Shown: one piece after another, positions 20,897 to 29,604 of the stretch | Layout of the letters: every line of letters begins with the position of its first letter | How positions within the stretch are numbered: position 1 is the first letter of the stretch | NCBI RefSeq assembly: GCF_002752675.1 | Contig: NZ_CP024608.1 | Coordinates: forward strand, 6,696,001 to 6,760,000 | DNA: 64,000 bases | Direction: 5' to 3' | Source: Massilia violaceinigra | Lineage (GTDB): Bacteria; Pseudomonadota; Gammaproteobacteria; Burkholderiales; Burkholderiaceae_D | Program-made: the position numbers and the translations under genes | The notes under the pieces: generated by a model | Databases searched by the model: none | What the model saw: the letters and a program-made list of their open reading frames with translations, nothing else | What the model was told of the DNA's origin: nothing

Positions 20897-23761
20897 ATGA
20901 CGCAAGCTACCGCCAATGCAGAGGAACTGTTTCGCTTCGCCACCGCCCGGGCACCCAACCCGACACCGGCGCCAGCGGGACTCCTCGAACTGCCGGACGA
21001 ATCGAACGTCGCGGCGTGGATCGCCTCCGCCGCCAATCAGGATTTCACAGCACAACTCGAGACCCTGACCGCACGCTGGTCCGCGCTGGTCAAGCGCACG
21101 CCGGAAGCCATCGACGCCGACCTCAACGCAGCGCGCCAGGGCCAGCTGACCCTGGCCGCCGACACCCTGTTCCCGATCGCCCAGAGCGCACCGGCCGAGG
21201 TCACCCCCTTGCAGAACGACCTCTGGCAGTTCCACCTGCAAGGCATCGCCTCCGGCAAAGCCAGCACCGCCCAGTTGCAGCGCGCCCAGCAGTTGCTGGG
21301 CCAGGTCACCCTGCTGCAAAAACTGGTGGCCGGCGACCAGAACGCGCTTTCGAGCGCATCGGTGCAGGCCGCGCTCGCGCCCGCGCTCAAACTGCCGGCC
21401 GCGTTCGAGGAACAGATGCGCCTGCGCCGCGAACAGCAACATGCCCAGCAAACCGTCGCCGGCGACAACGCCGCCGAGGAAGAAGATGCCATCCTGCGCG
21501 ACCTGCTCAAGCAGATCGATACCCTGGTCCTGCTCGAAAAACGCCTGATTGCGGCGCTCGACCAGATCGCCGGCGGCGGCGCGCACACGCCCGGCATGCC
21601 AGGCACCGGCAGCCCGTCGGAACTGCAAAAAGTATTCCGCATTCAGCCCGCCGCCGACATCGACGCGCAGTTCCGCGCCGACAACGCGAACCTGATCCAG
21701 GAGCTGGCCGACGCCAATGTGCCCACCGCCACGCTGGGCGCCTACGAGCTGCTCGACGACGTGCGGCGGCGCATTTCGAACGGCGTCGCCATTGCCGCCG
21801 GCACGCCCGCCACGGGTCCGGAAGCGGCAGCCGTGCTGGCCGCCAGTCCGGAACTGGGCCAGCTTCTGCCCACCGCGCCGGTCTCGAAACCGGCCCCCGC
21901 GCCAGGCATGAAGTTCGGCATCCGTCCCGTTGGCGTGGCCGACCTGCGCGTGGTGCGCCAGGTACTGGTGGGCTACGAAAAAGGTGAGCTGGCCAATATC
22001 CACAACGTCCTGCAAGGCGAAGAGCACGAGCACTTCCGCTCGCGCCTGAGCCGCGCCGACGAAAGCCAGGGCAGTTTCAACGACGGCGACGCCGAATTCT
22101 CGCAGGAAGAGACGGGCTTCAACCGCTTCGAACTGGGCCAGTCGGCTTTCCAGACCGCGCGCAACCAGCAGGACCGCAACGCCAGCATCAACCTGACCAC
22201 CAACTATGGCGCCGTCAATGCCCAGGCATCGACCTTCATGAACAACTCGCGCGGCGGCGACCAATCGCGCGGCAACGATGTGCGCCAGTCGCGCGATCTG
22301 GTCGACCGCGCCGTGACGCTGGTGCGCGAACGGGTCGGGCGCCAGCGTTTCCTTACCCGCAGCGCCGAGGTATACCAAAGCGATATGGTGCGCCACTGCG
22401 CACCGGCAGCCAATGTGCGCGCCCAGTACCGCTGGGTCGACAAGGTGTATCAGGCGCAGGTGTTCACCTACGGCGCGCGCGCCATGTACGAGGTCATGGT
22501 GCCGGCGCCGGCGGCCATGTTCCGCCACCTGCTGGCCCGGCAGCCCGGCTTCGGCGGACATGCCGGTCCGGCCCCGATCAAGCCCACCCTGCGCCCGGCC
22601 GAGATCACCGACGCCAGCTGGCTGGCGATCGCCGACCGCTTCGACGTGACCCTGCCGCCGCCACCGACGGCCGCCATCACCGAATACGCCAGCCTGACCT
22701 ACCCCTCGGGTAGTGGCGCAACACCCGCCGTCAGCGGCGTGTTCAATTCACCCGTGGCGCTGGAACAGGGCTACGCGGCGACGGCGGCCGGCGTGTCGAT
22801 GGCCTGGTACGGGGTCGAGAACCAGTCCGGCATCACCGCCAGCATCGGCACCCGGCTGTTTTCGAGCAGCCCGGCAGGCAGCACGCCGATCGCGGCCCAG
22901 ACCATCGGCACCAACAGCGGCGCGGTCAGCTACAACGCCAGCGGCTGGGGCCAGCTGGACCAGTTCACGGTCAATTTCTACTTGGTCTGGACCCGCACCA
23001 AGGTGGCGGTCGAGAAGTGGCAGCTGACGTGCCACCAGATCATCATGGACCAGTACGAAAGCGACCTGAAACAGCAGCACGCCCGGCTGGCCGCGGCGCG
23101 CGCCGACGAAAAAGGTCCCTACGCTGCGCTGGGCGAAGAACAGATGCGCACCATCGAACGCACCGAGCTCAAACGCGCGGTGCTGGAAATCGTGCGCAGC
23201 GGCAGCGGCCGGGCCGCGCCGGCCTCGCCCATCATCCAGGGCGCAATACCGGCCATCGCGCCGGAGCGGCTGGAGCAGGCGGCGCGCGAAGTGCGCTTCT
23301 TCGAGTACGCCTTCGAGTGGGATCAGCTGACCTACAGCTTCTTCCCGTATTTCTGGAGCGAGGGGTCGCAGCAATGGGCCGCTTCCCGGTTCGAGCAGCA
23401 GGGCGACAGCGTGTTCACGGCTTTCCTCAACGCCGGCTTTGCGTCGGTGATCCTGCCGGTGCGCAGCGGGTATGAAGATGCCGCCGCGCTGTACCTGCAG
23501 ACCGGGATCGTGTCCGACATCGCGGTGGTGCCGGCCGACCAGGTGCTCGCCGACCTGAATCGCGAAGTCCAGCTGGTCAACCGCACCACGCCGATGGAAG
23601 GAACGCCGGAAGGCGCGGCATGGGCCTACCGCGTGCCAACCACGCTGATGGTGCTCGATGACGGTACCGACATCGCGTTCCCGAAGCTGGCGGTGCCTGC
23701 GGGCCAGGAAGAAACCATCCTGATTCCACCGCTGGTGATCGACGGGAAGCCGGAGGACTAA
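20897..23761 (+). CDS. Large orphan cytosolic protein of unknown function (954 aa)
   Basis: A 954-residue protein with no signal peptide and no membrane segments. It starts with GGGAG upstream of the ATG. Residues 1-330 are Ala/Gln-rich and helical, with coiled-coil-like stretches. Around residues 350-385 is the striking motif VGYEKGELANIHNVLQGEE, and around 520-560 are RWVDKVYQAQVFTYGARAMY and EVMVPAPAAMF. A beta-rich central part precedes the C-terminal segment FFEYAFEWDQLTYSFFPYFW (about 800-820) and FLNAGFASVILPVRSGYEDA. From memory these motifs occur in very large uncharacterised proteins of scattered bacteria; no function is known to me. The gene stands alone, with a 202-bp upstream region and a palindromic repeat after its stop. 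Confidence 0.85.
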   Translation: MTQATANAEELFRFATARAPNPTPAPAGLLELPDESNVAAWIASAANQDFTAQLETLTARWSALVKRTPEAIDADLNAARQGQLTLAADTLFPIAQSAPAEVTPLQNDLWQFHLQGIASGKASTAQLQRAQQLLGQVTLLQKLVAGDQNALSSASVQAALAPALKLPAAFEEQMRLRREQQHAQQTVAGDNAAEEEDAILRDLLKQIDTLVLLEKRLIAALDQIAGGGAHTPGMPGTGSPSELQKVFRIQPAADIDAQFRADNANLIQELADANVPTATLGAYELLDDVRRRISNGVAIAAGTPATGPEAAAVLAASPELGQLLPTAPVSKPAPAPGMKFGIRPVGVADLRVVRQVLVGYEKGELANIHNVLQGEEHEHFRSRLSRADESQGSFNDGDAEFSQEETGFNRFELGQSAFQTARNQQDRNASINLTTNYGAVNAQASTFMNNSRGGDQSRGNDVRQSRDLVDRAVTLVRERVGRQRFLTRSAEVYQSDMVRHCAPAANVRAQYRWVDKVYQAQVFTYGARAMYEVMVPAPAAMFRHLLARQPGFGGHAGPAPIKPTLRPAEITDASWLAIADRFDVTLPPPPTAAITEYASLTYPSGSGATPAVSGVFNSPVALEQGYAATAAGVSMAWYGVENQSGITASIGTRLFSSSPAGSTPIAAQTIGTNSGAVSYNASGWGQLDQFTVNFYLVWTRTKVAVEKWQLTCHQIIMDQYESDLKQQHARLAAARADEKGPYAALGEEQMRTIERTELKRAVLEIVRSGSGRAAPASPIIQGAIPAIAPERLEQAAREVRFFEYAFEWDQLTYSFFPYFWSEGSQQWAASRFEQQGDSVFTAFLNAGFASVILPVRSGYEDAAALYLQTGIVSDIAVVPADQVLADLNREVQLVNRTTPMEGTPEGAAWAYRVPTTLMVLDDGTDIAFPKLAVPAGQEETILIPPLVIDGKPED

Positions 23762-23796
23762 AACCACTGGCGCTGCCTAGCAGCGTTAGCCAGTAG

Positions 23797-23906
23797 ACCG
23801 TCGTTCCCGCGCCAAGGCGGCACTCGGCGGGAACCCAAGTTTTCTGTGTAGCCCGCGAGTGCGCTACGAACTTGGGTTCCCGCCGTCGCGGGAAGTCGTT
23901 CCTGCC
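23797..23906. repeat. Long palindromic intergenic repeat R2
   Basis: The left arm (23797-23841) and right arm (from 23869) are inverted copies of ACCGTCGTTCCCGCG ... CCCAAGTT; the right arm has lost about a dozen bases compared with R1. It lies between the convergent 954-residue protein gene and the LysR gene, and the LysR reading frame runs into its right arm. Confidence 0.8.
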
Positions 23907-24838
23907 AGTGGCATGGAACGACGAGTTGCAGGCTCCTCCTTCCCGTGCACGAACAGCGACGGCTGCCGGTCCGAATACTCCCTCAGCAAATTCCACACCG
24001 CCCGCACCCGCTGCAGGCGGTACAGATCGGTCGGCGCGGCCAGCCAGAACGAGCGCTCCGCAAAAAACTGGTCGAGCACCGGCACCAGCCGGCCATCGTC
24101 CGGCACCGCATACGGCGGCGCCATGATCAGCCCCATCCCCAGCGACGCCGCCTCCACCTGCGCAGTCATCCCGGTGCAGCACAGGCGGCGCCTCGGCGTG
24201 AATCCCAGTTCATTGAGATAACTGAGCTCGCGGCTGGCCAGCCGGTCCTGCACGTAATCGACAAAATCGTGGCGCGCCAGGTCGGCATGCTCGCGGATCG
24301 GCGGATGGCGCGCCAGGTAGTCGGGCGATGCGTACAAATAGAAACGGAACGACGCCAGCCGCGTGATCATGTAGCGCCCGGTGCTGGGCGGATCGAGCAT
24401 GACGCCCAGGTCGGCCTCGCGGTTGGCCAGGTTGGCAAAGCGCGGCAGCACCAGCAGATCGATGCTCAGGTCGGGGTGGGTCTGCAAGAGGCCAACCAGC
24501 AGCGGCGCCACCACGCGCACGCCGAACACTTCCGGCACGCCGAGCCGCACCACACCGTGCGCCGCCACTTCGGTGCCGCCCAGCTGCTCGGTGGCGGCCA
24601 GCGCCGCGCTTTCCATCGCTTCGGCATGCGGCAGCAGCGCCTGGCCCATGTCGGTGAGCTCATAGCCTTCGCGGCTGCGGTCGAACAAGGTGGTGCCGAG
24701 CTGGATTTCGAGCCGGTCGATGCGGCGCGCCACCGTGGTGTGCTCCACCTCCAGCCGGCGCGACGCGCCCGACAAGGTGCCGGCGCGCGCCAGCTCCAGA
24801 AAGAAACGCAGGTCTGTCCATTCAGGCAAGGTATTCAT
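23864..24838 (-). CDS. LysR-family transcriptional regulator
   Basis: A 324-residue regulator with an N-terminal winged HTH (LRFFLELARAGTLSGASRRL, then VEHTTVARRIDRLE) and a C-terminal substrate-binding domain (GVVRLGVPEVFGVRVVAPLL). It is divergent from the TonB-receptor/hydrolase/ABC-importer genes, and the usual logic of the family predicts that it controls them together with itself in response to a small molecule from that pathway. The 267-bp intergenic region contains a perfect 24-bp palindrome. The last ~11 residues (TTSRDGGNPSS) are encoded by repeat R2, so the C-terminus has probably been altered by the repeat's arrival. Confidence 0.9.
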   Translation of the reverse strand: MNTLPEWTDLRFFLELARAGTLSGASRRLEVEHTTVARRIDRLEIQLGTTLFDRSREGYELTDMGQALLPHAEAMESAALAATEQLGGTEVAAHGVVRLGVPEVFGVRVVAPLLVGLLQTHPDLSIDLLVLPRFANLANREADLGVMLDPPSTGRYMITRLASFRFYLYASPDYLARHPPIREHADLARHDFVDYVQDRLASRELSYLNELGFTPRRRLCCTGMTAQVEAASLGMGLIMAPPYAVPDDGRLVPVLDQFFAERSFWLAAPTDLYRLQRVRAVWNLLREYSDRQPSLFVHGKEEPATRRSMPLAGTTSRDGGNPSS

Positions 24839-24869
24839 GGAATCAATATCCGGTATTCATCGCGGATAT

Positions 24870-24885
24870 TGTGCACTACTGCACA
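24870..24885. promoter_or_regulatory. Candidate operator: TGTGCA inverted repeat
   Basis: TGTGCA-N4-TGCACA lies 32 bases upstream of the LysR start codon, at the position expected for autoregulation. The half-site is shared with the larger palindrome at 24978-25001. Confidence 0.45.
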
Positions 24886-24977
24886 TCGCGCACGCAAACT
24901 TTTCGTATCTCTGTGTTGATAAAACGCAAAGTCCCAGAGGAACTAGCCCGTGTGCAAAGAAGAAGTTGAACAATAAA

Positions 24978-25001
24978 CCACTGTGCAAATTTGCACAGTG
25001 G
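24978..25001. promoter_or_regulatory. Candidate operator: perfect 24-bp palindrome
   Basis: CCACTGTGCAAA is followed directly by its exact reverse complement. It lies 105 bases upstream of the TonB-receptor ATG in the LysR/receptor divergent intergenic region. A further TGTGCAAA half-site is at 24951-24958. The three sites share the TGTGCA core and probably bind the adjacent LysR protein; this is inference. Confidence 0.6.
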
Positions 25002-25105
25002 GTGGGCGTTTCGTTATCTTTCGCGCAAATTTAAATGGGGGCACACTGCATGGCGTTCATTTCTGGCTTACCGCATTGTCCAAAAAAACTCAAGGAGACA
25101 ACACC

Positions 25106-27409
25106 ATGCGCCTGACCATTCGTCATTTCCCTTTACATCGTATTGCCGCCGCCGTGCTGGCCCTGTCGGGAGGGGCGATGGGCACGGCGCAGGCACAGAC
25201 CGAGTCGGGCGCGCCCGCCGCCGGTCCCATCCAGGACGCCGGCGTGGTGACGGTGAGCGCGCGGCGCCGCCCCGAGAACCTGCAGGACGTCCCGGTATCG
25301 GTCACCGCGTTCGGCGGCGACCAGCTCTCCAAGCAGGGCACGCCCGACATCACCGCCCTCGCCCTGTCGATTCCGAACACCACGCTCAAGGCTTCGCGCG
25401 CCACCAACTCGACCCTGACCGCGTTCATTCGCGGCGTCGGCCAGCAAGACCCGCTGGCCGGCTTTGAAGCCGGCGTCGGCATCTACCTCGACGATATTTA
25501 CCTGGCGCGCCCGCAGGCCGCCGTGACCGATATTTACGACGTCGAGCGAATCGAAGTGCTGCGCGGCCCGCAAGGCACCCTGTACGGGCGCAACACCATC
25601 GGCGGCGCGGTCAAGTACGTGACCCGCAAGCTCGGCTCCAAAACCGATATCCGCGCCCGCCTCACCCTGGGCGACTACAGCCAGCGCGAAGCGGTGCTCA
25701 CCGCCAGCACCCCGATCTCCGACGCGGTGCGGGTGGGCGGCTCGATTGCCCGCTTCAAGCGCGACGGCTACGGCCGCAACCTCGTCACGGGCGCCCACAA
25801 CTACGACAAGGACATGACCGCGGCGCGCCTGTCGGCCGAATTCACGCCCACGCCGGAACTGTTCATCCGCCTCGCCGGCGACGCCACCGACGACGACTCG
25901 AGCCCGCGCAACGGCCACCGCGTCACGGTCGGGCGCACCAGCGGCGCGCAAATCCTGTCGAACGTGTACGATACCCGCGCCAACCTGACCCGCGCGCTCG
26001 GGCACGAGCAGGAAGTGAAGGCCCACGGCTGGTCGGCGCTGCTGGAGTACGCGGTCAGCCCGCAACTGAGCGTCAAGTCGGTCACCGCCGCGCGCCGCGA
26101 CAAATCGTACGCGCCGATCGATTTCGATTCGCTGGACATGACCGACTTTCACGTGCCGGCGCTGTACAAGAACAAGCAGTTCAGCCAAGAATTCCAGCTG
26201 ACCTACACCGGCGACAAGGTGCAGGGCGTGGCAGGCGTGTACTACATCGATGCCAACGCCTACAACATCTTCGACACCGTGCTGGCCGGCGCCGTCCCCA
26301 GCTCGACCTACACCCTGGGCGACATCGACACCAAGGCCTGGGCCGTGTTCGCCGACGCCAACTACAAGGTCAACGAAGCCTTGAGCTTTTCGCTGGGCGG
26401 ACGCTACACGGTCGACCAGCGCGAAGCGAGCGTGCTGCGTCAGATCTACCTGGGCCTGAACGGCTCGCCGGCGATGGGCAACCCCAACGCCGTGATGTTC
26501 CGCACCGATACCGACTTCACCCACGGCGAACTGGAACGCGAAGACAAGAAATTCACGCCAAAAGTGGGCCTGGCCTACAAGGCCAGCGCCAACCAGAACA
26601 TTTACGCCAGCTGGGCGCGCGGCTTCAAGGGCGGCGGCTTCGACCCGCGCATGAACGTGGTCGGCACCAAGATCAGCAACGCCACCGCGCGCGCCGGTTT
26701 CCTGCCAGAAACCATCGACTCGCTCGAACTGGGCCTGAAATCGTCGTACAACAACAACCGCATCCTGACCAACATCGCCCTGTTCGACAGCAAATACAAG
26801 GATGTGCAGATTCCCGGCTCGGTGGAGGTCGACACCAACGGCGACGGCCGCCCCGACAGCTTCGCCGGCGTGACCACCAATGCCGGCAAGGCCAAGATCC
26901 GCGGCATCGAACTCGAAGCGAGCGCGAAGCTGACCAACGCCCTCAGCGTCACCGGCATGTACAGCCACATCAACGCCGATTTCACCCAGTACCTGACATC
27001 CCAACTGGTCGGCGGCGTGCCGGCCCTGGTCAATATGGCTAACGAGCGCTACTTCCAGAACACGCCGAAGAACTCGGCCAACCTGCGCGCAACCTACGAC
27101 ATGGCGCTGCCGATGATGGGCCGCGGCGGCACCTTCAGCGTCAGCGGCAGCGCTTCCTACAAGGACGAGACCAGCCAGTTCGAATACGCCTCGGTGCTCG
27201 ACCAGCCAGCCTACACCCTGTACGACCTGAGCCTGACGTGGACCAGCGCCGACAACAAGATCCGCGCCGGCCTGCACGGCAAGAACCTGGGCGACAAACG
27301 CTATCGCACCGGTGGCTACGTCTTCCCGAACCTCGGCAAAGAGGGCGTGCTGACGGCCTTTTACGGCGCCCCGCGCACCGTGTCGGCAACGCTCGAGTAC
27401 CGGTTCTGA
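25106..27409 (+). CDS. TonB-dependent outer-membrane receptor
   Basis: A 767-residue outer-membrane channel that takes up a large or scarce solute with energy from TonB-ExbBD. A signal peptide ends AMGTAQA; a TonB-box-like GVVTVSARRR follows, then the plug domain (PVSVTAFGGDQL ... FIRGVGQQDP ... VERIEVLRGPQGTLYGRNTIGGAV) and a 22-strand-type barrel ending in SATLEYRF with the terminal Phe typical of barrel proteins. The ligand cannot be read from the sequence. AAGGAGA lies before the ATG. The hydrolase gene starts three bases after its stop, so the receptor, hydrolase and ABC importer appear to form one transcription unit. Confidence 0.93.
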   Translation: MRLTIRHFPLHRIAAAVLALSGGAMGTAQAQTESGAPAAGPIQDAGVVTVSARRRPENLQDVPVSVTAFGGDQLSKQGTPDITALALSIPNTTLKASRATNSTLTAFIRGVGQQDPLAGFEAGVGIYLDDIYLARPQAAVTDIYDVERIEVLRGPQGTLYGRNTIGGAVKYVTRKLGSKTDIRARLTLGDYSQREAVLTASTPISDAVRVGGSIARFKRDGYGRNLVTGAHNYDKDMTAARLSAEFTPTPELFIRLAGDATDDDSSPRNGHRVTVGRTSGAQILSNVYDTRANLTRALGHEQEVKAHGWSALLEYAVSPQLSVKSVTAARRDKSYAPIDFDSLDMTDFHVPALYKNKQFSQEFQLTYTGDKVQGVAGVYYIDANAYNIFDTVLAGAVPSSTYTLGDIDTKAWAVFADANYKVNEALSFSLGGRYTVDQREASVLRQIYLGLNGSPAMGNPNAVMFRTDTDFTHGELEREDKKFTPKVGLAYKASANQNIYASWARGFKGGGFDPRMNVVGTKISNATARAGFLPETIDSLELGLKSSYNNNRILTNIALFDSKYKDVQIPGSVEVDTNGDGRPDSFAGVTTNAGKAKIRGIELEASAKLTNALSVTGMYSHINADFTQYLTSQLVGGVPALVNMANERYFQNTPKNSANLRATYDMALPMMGRGGTFSVSGSASYKDETSQFEYASVLDQPAYTLYDLSLTWTSADNKIRAGLHGKNLGDKRYRTGGYVFPNLGKEGVLTAFYGAPRTVSATLEYRF

Positions 27410-27411
27410 GC

Positions 27412-28359
27412 ATGTCGGTACAAGTACAAGAACACGATGGCGCGCAGGCGGCCCGCCACTTCCACCCGGGTGGCGCAGCGGACGGGGCCAGGCAATTCAA
27501 TGACGTCAGCTACACCAGCGACGACGGCCTGACCCTGTACGCGCGCGATTATCCGGGCCACAGCGGGCCGGCGCGCCTGCCCGTCATCTGCATCCATGGG
27601 CTCACGCGCAACTCGGGCGACTTCGACGAACTGGCGCCGTGGATCGCCGGCCAGGGGCGGCGCGTGCTGGCGCTCGACGTGCGCGGGCGTGGCCAGTCGG
27701 CGCGCGACCCCGACCCGGCCCACTACAACCCGGCGGTCTACGCCGGCGACGTCATCAAGCTGGCGCACGACCTGGGCATCGAGCGCGCCGTGTTCGTCGG
27801 CACCTCGATGGGCGGCATCATCACCATGACCCTGGCCTTGCGCCGCCTGAAACTGATCGCCGCCGCCGTCCTGAACGACGTCGGCCCGGTGATCTCGCAA
27901 AAGGGCTTGTCGCGCATCGCCACCTACGCCGGCAAGGGCGCCACCATGATGACGTGGGAACAGGCGGCCGAGTACATGCGCGACATCAACCAGCCGGCGT
28001 TTCCATCGAACGACATGACCGAATGGAACAAGTGGGCGCGCCGCGCGTTCAGCGAAAACGATGCCGGCCAGCTGGTGCTGCACTACGACCCGAACATCGC
28101 CCTGCCCCTGCAGACCGGCAAGCTCAAGCCGTCGTCGTGGATGTCGCGCCTGGCATTCCGGCGCCTGGCGCGCAACCGTCCCACCCTGCTGGTGCGCGGC
28201 AGCCTGTCCGATCTGGTCGAGCAGGAGCAGGCCAGCTACATGCAGCGTGCCGCGCCAACCATGCAGTACGCCGAAGTACCCGGCGTCGGCCACGCGCCGA
28301 TGCTGACCGAAGCGCCGGCCCGGCAAGCGATCGAACGCTTCCTGGGACAGGTAGACTGA
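27412..28359 (+). CDS. Alpha/beta hydrolase
   Basis: A 315-residue alpha/beta-hydrolase-fold enzyme. It has the oxyanion-hole motif IHGLTRNSGDF, the nucleophile elbow GTSMGG (Ser), an acid residue in RGSLSDLVEQ and the catalytic His in GVGHAP. No signal peptide is seen, so it acts in the cytosol. It resembles esterase, lactonase or haloperoxidase-like members; the bond cleaved is unknown. It starts three bases after the TonB-receptor stop and precedes the ABC-importer genes, so the likely role is hydrolysis of the imported substrate. Confidence 0.9.
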   Translation: MSVQVQEHDGAQAARHFHPGGAADGARQFNDVSYTSDDGLTLYARDYPGHSGPARLPVICIHGLTRNSGDFDELAPWIAGQGRRVLALDVRGRGQSARDPDPAHYNPAVYAGDVIKLAHDLGIERAVFVGTSMGGIITMTLALRRLKLIAAAVLNDVGPVISQKGLSRIATYAGKGATMMTWEQAAEYMRDINQPAFPSNDMTEWNKWARRAFSENDAGQLVLHYDPNIALPLQTGKLKPSSWMSRLAFRRLARNRPTLLVRGSLSDLVEQEQASYMQRAAPTMQYAEVPGVGHAPMLTEAPARQAIERFLGQVD

Positions 28360-28410
28360 GCCTGTAACCGTCCGTATAAATATAAGCAGCATTCCCAACG
28401 AGGAGACACG

Positions 28411-29604
28411 ATGTACAAACTGAACACCCTGGCAGCAACCGTCCTGGCCACGCTCGCGACCTCCCTGGCGGCACCGGCCATGGCCGCGGCCGACCTGAAA
28501 ATCGCCCTTATCGCCGGAAAGACTGGCATCCTGGAAACCTATGCCAAGGAGACCGAGACCGGCTTCATGATGGGCCTGGAGTATCTCACCGGCGGCAAGA
28601 TGGAAATCAACGGGCGCAAACTGAAGGTAATCGTCAAGGATGACCAGAGCAAGCCCGACCTGGGACGCACCCTGCTGGCCGAAGCTTACGGCGACGACAA
28701 GGCCGATATCGCGGTCGGCACCACCTCGTCCGGCTCGGCCATTGCCATGCTGCCGGTGGCGCTGGAGTACAAAAAGATCCTGATCATCGAGCCGGCCGTG
28801 GCCGACGCCATCACCGGCGACAAATGGAACCGCTACATCTTCCGCACCGCGCGCAGCTCGATGCAGGACGCGCTGGCCGCCGCCAGCACCCTCAAGGCCG
28901 GCAGCGTGGCCTTCCTGGCGCAGGACTACGCCTTCGGCAAGGATGCGGTCAAGGCCGGCAAGGAAGCGCTGGCCGCCACCGGCAGCAAGGCCCAGGTGAT
29001 CCACGAGGAATACGCGGCCCAGAACACGACCGACTTCACCGCCCCGGCCCAGCGCATCTTCGACGCCCTCAAGAACAAGCCCGAGCCGCGCCTGCTGCAA
29101 ATCGTCTGGGCCGGACCGAACCCGATGAACAAGCTGGCCGACATGAAGCCCGAGCGCTACGGCATCATATTGTCCCCGGGCGGCAATATCCTGCCGGTGA
29201 TGAAAACCTGGAAGAATTTTGCCGGCACCCAGGGCACCATCTTCTACTACCATGGCTTTCCGAAAAATAAGATGAACGACTGGCTGGTGGCCGAACACAG
29301 CAAGCGCTACAAGGCCCCGCCCGACATGTTCACCGCCGGCGGTTTCGCGGCGGCCAGCGCGGTGGTCACGGCATTGACCAAGGCCAATTCGGGCGATACC
29401 GAAAAGCTGATCACGGCCATGGAAGGCATGGAATTCGACACGCCCAAGGGCAAGATGAGCTTTCGCAAGGAAGACCACCAGGCCTTGCAGTCGATGTACC
29501 ACTTCAAGATCAAGAAAGACCAGAAAAACGAATGGGACCTGCTCGAACTGGTGCGCGAAATCCCGGCCAGCGAGCTGCCGCTACCGGTGAGGAACAAGCG
29601 ATGA
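28411..29604 (+). CDS. ABC-transporter substrate-binding protein, branched-chain amino acid type (LivK-like)
   Basis: A 397-residue periplasmic binding protein. A signal peptide (MYKLNTLAATVLATLATS ... AMA) precedes the mature start AADLKIALIAG. Family segments include ETGFMMGLEYLTGGKMEINGRKLKVIVKDDQ and FLAQDYAFGKDAVKAGKEAL, typical of the type I periplasmic-binding fold for branched-chain amino acids, amides and aromatic acids. GAGGAGA is upstream of the ATG. The stop overlaps the start of the next gene (ATGA). Substrate not determined. Confidence 0.92.
   Translation: MYKLNTLAATVLATLATSLAAPAMAAADLKIALIAGKTGILETYAKETETGFMMGLEYLTGGKMEINGRKLKVIVKDDQSKPDLGRTLLAEAYGDDKADIAVGTTSSGSAIAMLPVALEYKKILIIEPAVADAITGDKWNRYIFRTARSSMQDALAAASTLKAGSVAFLAQDYAFGKDAVKAGKEALAATGSKAQVIHEEYAAQNTTDFTAPAQRIFDALKNKPEPRLLQIVWAGPNPMNKLADMKPERYGIILSPGGNILPVMKTWKNFAGTQGTIFYYHGFPKNKMNDWLVAEHSKRYKAPPDMFTAGGFAAASAVVTALTKANSGDTEKLITAMEGMEFDTPKGKMSFRKEDHQALQSMYHFKIKKDQKNEWDLLELVREIPASELPLPVRNKR

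Noticed and set aside
25133..27277. Minus-strand ORF (714 aa) opposite the TonB receptor
   Set aside because: Shadow frame; the receptor strand carries complete plug and barrel features.
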